A stretch of DNA of 64,000 nucleotides. Source: Bacillus sp. OV166. GTDB lineage: Bacteria; Bacillota; Bacilli; Bacillales; Cytobacillaceae. The stretch is from NCBI RefSeq assembly GCF_900177675.1, contig NZ_FXWM01000001.1, positions 2,489,001-2,553,000 on the forward strand. The letters are read 5' to 3'. Below are positions 62,965 to 64,000 of this stretch, piece by piece (within the stretch, counting starts at the first letter, position 1; every line of letters starts with the position of its first letter). Made by a program: the position numbers and the translations under genes. The notes beneath the pieces were generated by a model. That model was not told where the DNA came from, searched no databases, and saw only the letters and a program-made list of their open reading frames with translations.

Positions 62965-63879
62965 ATGGAGAAAAAAATTACACTATCTGTAAAAAATCTT
63001 AAAAAAGTAATTGGAAAAAAGGAAATTATCAAGGGATTGACTTTCGATTTACGGGAAGGAGAGGTATTTGGCTTCTTAGGCCCAAATGGAGCAGGGAAAA
63101 CAACGACGATCCGCATGCTTGTTGGATTAATCAAACCCACATCCGGCAGCATTCACATTTGTGGCGCGAATATAGAAGAGAATTTTCAAGAAGCAATGAC
63201 CAATCTTGGTTGTATTGTCGAGAATCCAGAATTATATCCCTATCTTTCCGGGTATAATAACCTCCTTCATTTTGCCAGAATGCTCGAAGGAATCGGAGAA
63301 CAACGAATTAAAGAGGTTACTAAACTTGTTGGTTTAACAGAAAGAATTCATGATAAGGTAAAAACCTATTCTTTAGGGATGAGACAACGTCTTGGGATTG
63401 CTCAAGCCTTATTAGGGAGACCAAAAGTGCTGATTCTTGATGAGCCAACTAATGGGTTGGATCCGGCAGGAATCCGTGAAATGAGACAATTTATAAGGTT
63501 TCTTGCAGAGGATGAAGGCTTAAGCGTCTTAGTTTCCAGTCATTTGCTAAGCGAAATTCAACTTTTGTGTGACCGTGTCGCGATTATTTCAAAAGGGACG
63601 ATTATACGAACGGATACTGTCCATCAACTGCTAGCAAATCGCGAAAGAGTCGTTTGGCAGGTTCATCCGCTTGAGAAGGGTAAGGAAGTATTAAGTTCGT
63701 TAACCAAAATTGATGTAACAGAAGATGGTACCATACTGACAGAATTTAATGAACAAAAGATACCTCTATGGAATAAGCAGTTGGTTGAAGCAGGAATTGC
63801 TGTGACTGAAATGAATCGAAAAATGCCAGTCCTGGAAGATTTATTCCTCGAACTTACGGGGGGTGATACGATTGAATAA
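62965..63879 (+). CDS. ABC transporter ATP-binding protein
   Basis: A 304-residue ATPase of the ABC-2 exporter type (BcrA/YtrB-like). Walker A GPNGAGKTT, signature YSLGMRQRLG, Walker B VLILDEPTNGLDPAG and the switch His in SSHLLSE are all intact; a C-terminal extension of about 80 residues is usual for this group. GGAGAGG precedes the ATG. It overlaps the permease gene that follows by eight bases. Confidence 0.95.
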   Translation: MEKKITLSVKNLKKVIGKKEIIKGLTFDLREGEVFGFLGPNGAGKTTTIRMLVGLIKPTSGSIHICGANIEENFQEAMTNLGCIVENPELYPYLSGYNNLLHFARMLEGIGEQRIKEVTKLVGLTERIHDKVKTYSLGMRQRLGIAQALLGRPKVLILDEPTNGLDPAGIREMRQFIRFLAEDEGLSVLVSSHLLSEIQLLCDRVAIISKGTIIRTDTVHQLLANRERVVWQVHPLEKGKEVLSSLTKIDVTEDGTILTEFNEQKIPLWNKQLVEAGIAVTEMNRKMPVLEDLFLELTGGDTIE

Positions 63880-64000
63880 ATTGATTCAAAATGAAATGAT
63901 GAAACTGATTGCCAAGAAGCGGCTTATTGTTATTGCTATCATTATTGGCGTTCTTGTCATGTTATTTACATATGCACAATATAAACAAGTTCAAACACAA
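63872..64000 (+). CDS. ABC-2 type permease, 3' end outside the window
   Basis: The first 43 codons of a membrane protein: a basic N-terminus (MNKLIQNEMMKLIAKKR) and the start of TM1 (LIVIAIIIGVLVMLF), typical of ABC-2 permeases. The start is a TTG at 63872 with GGGGGGTG about eight bases upstream, inside the end of the ATPase gene. It is the expected partner of that ATPase. Confidence 0.8.
   Translation, partial: MNKLIQNEMMKLIAKKRLIVIAIIIGVLVMLFTYAQYKQVQTQ

Overview
The window reads as chromosomal DNA of a spore-forming, low-GC Gram-positive of the family Bacillaceae (Bacillus/Neobacillus-like; inferred). Support: spore photoproduct lyase with its SplA regulator (3113-4382), a CotB-related coat protein (46569-47015), a lipoteichoic acid synthase, a YerO/SwrC pair, the Bacillus-type cysH-cysP-sat-cysC sulfate operon, a T-box leader, a sigma-54 (SigL) promoter with its activator, and strong AGGAGG-type ribosome sites throughout. 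I see no rRNA, tRNA, CRISPR array, insertion sequence or prophage. Most of it is ordinary core or near-core genome with short intergenic regions and clean terminators.

1-12.8 kb: 5'-truncated Eis-type acetyltransferase, BrnQ, a small alpha/beta-barrel protein, splAB, then an efflux island. There a TetR regulator lies between a DHA2 drug exporter and the RND pump SwrC, with three similar palindromes placed on the two pump promoters. A GC-rich Bacillaceae-type repeat and an LtaS-type synthase follow.

12.8-24.5 kb: a YhgE/Pip membrane protein with two internal helical repeat arrays; the assimilatory sulfate operon (leader RNA, yezD-like, cysH, cysP, sat, cysC, sirB-like), in which two genes seem to use non-ATG starts (CTG, ACG); YitT; a divergent MFS/MarR pair with a shared palindrome; aspartase.

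24.5-36.8 kb: LysM-deacetylase, VanW lipoprotein, SigL-dependent activator with a divergent amino-acid permease, a PadR/HAAS/DUF4173 module with the same operator at two promoters, two orphan peptide-type ABC permeases, an AIM24-family protein.

36.8-50.7 kb: an unassigned structured RNA between divergent genes, SulP transporter plus ArsR regulator, cold-shock protein with long leader, sbcDC, monooxygenase-like protein plus FAD dehydrogenase, CotB-like protein, a lone selB, and a TerD-zinc ribbon-TerB fusion.

50.7-64 kb: an HlyD-type adaptor followed by a two-component system, a membrane cupredoxin, T-box-controlled archaeal-type proS, a GCGAATTT repeat cluster, GNAT, YdcF, a frameshifted degV, flavohaemoglobin hmp with an Fnr site centred at about -41.5, DedA, SGNH hydrolase and the start of an ABC exporter operon.
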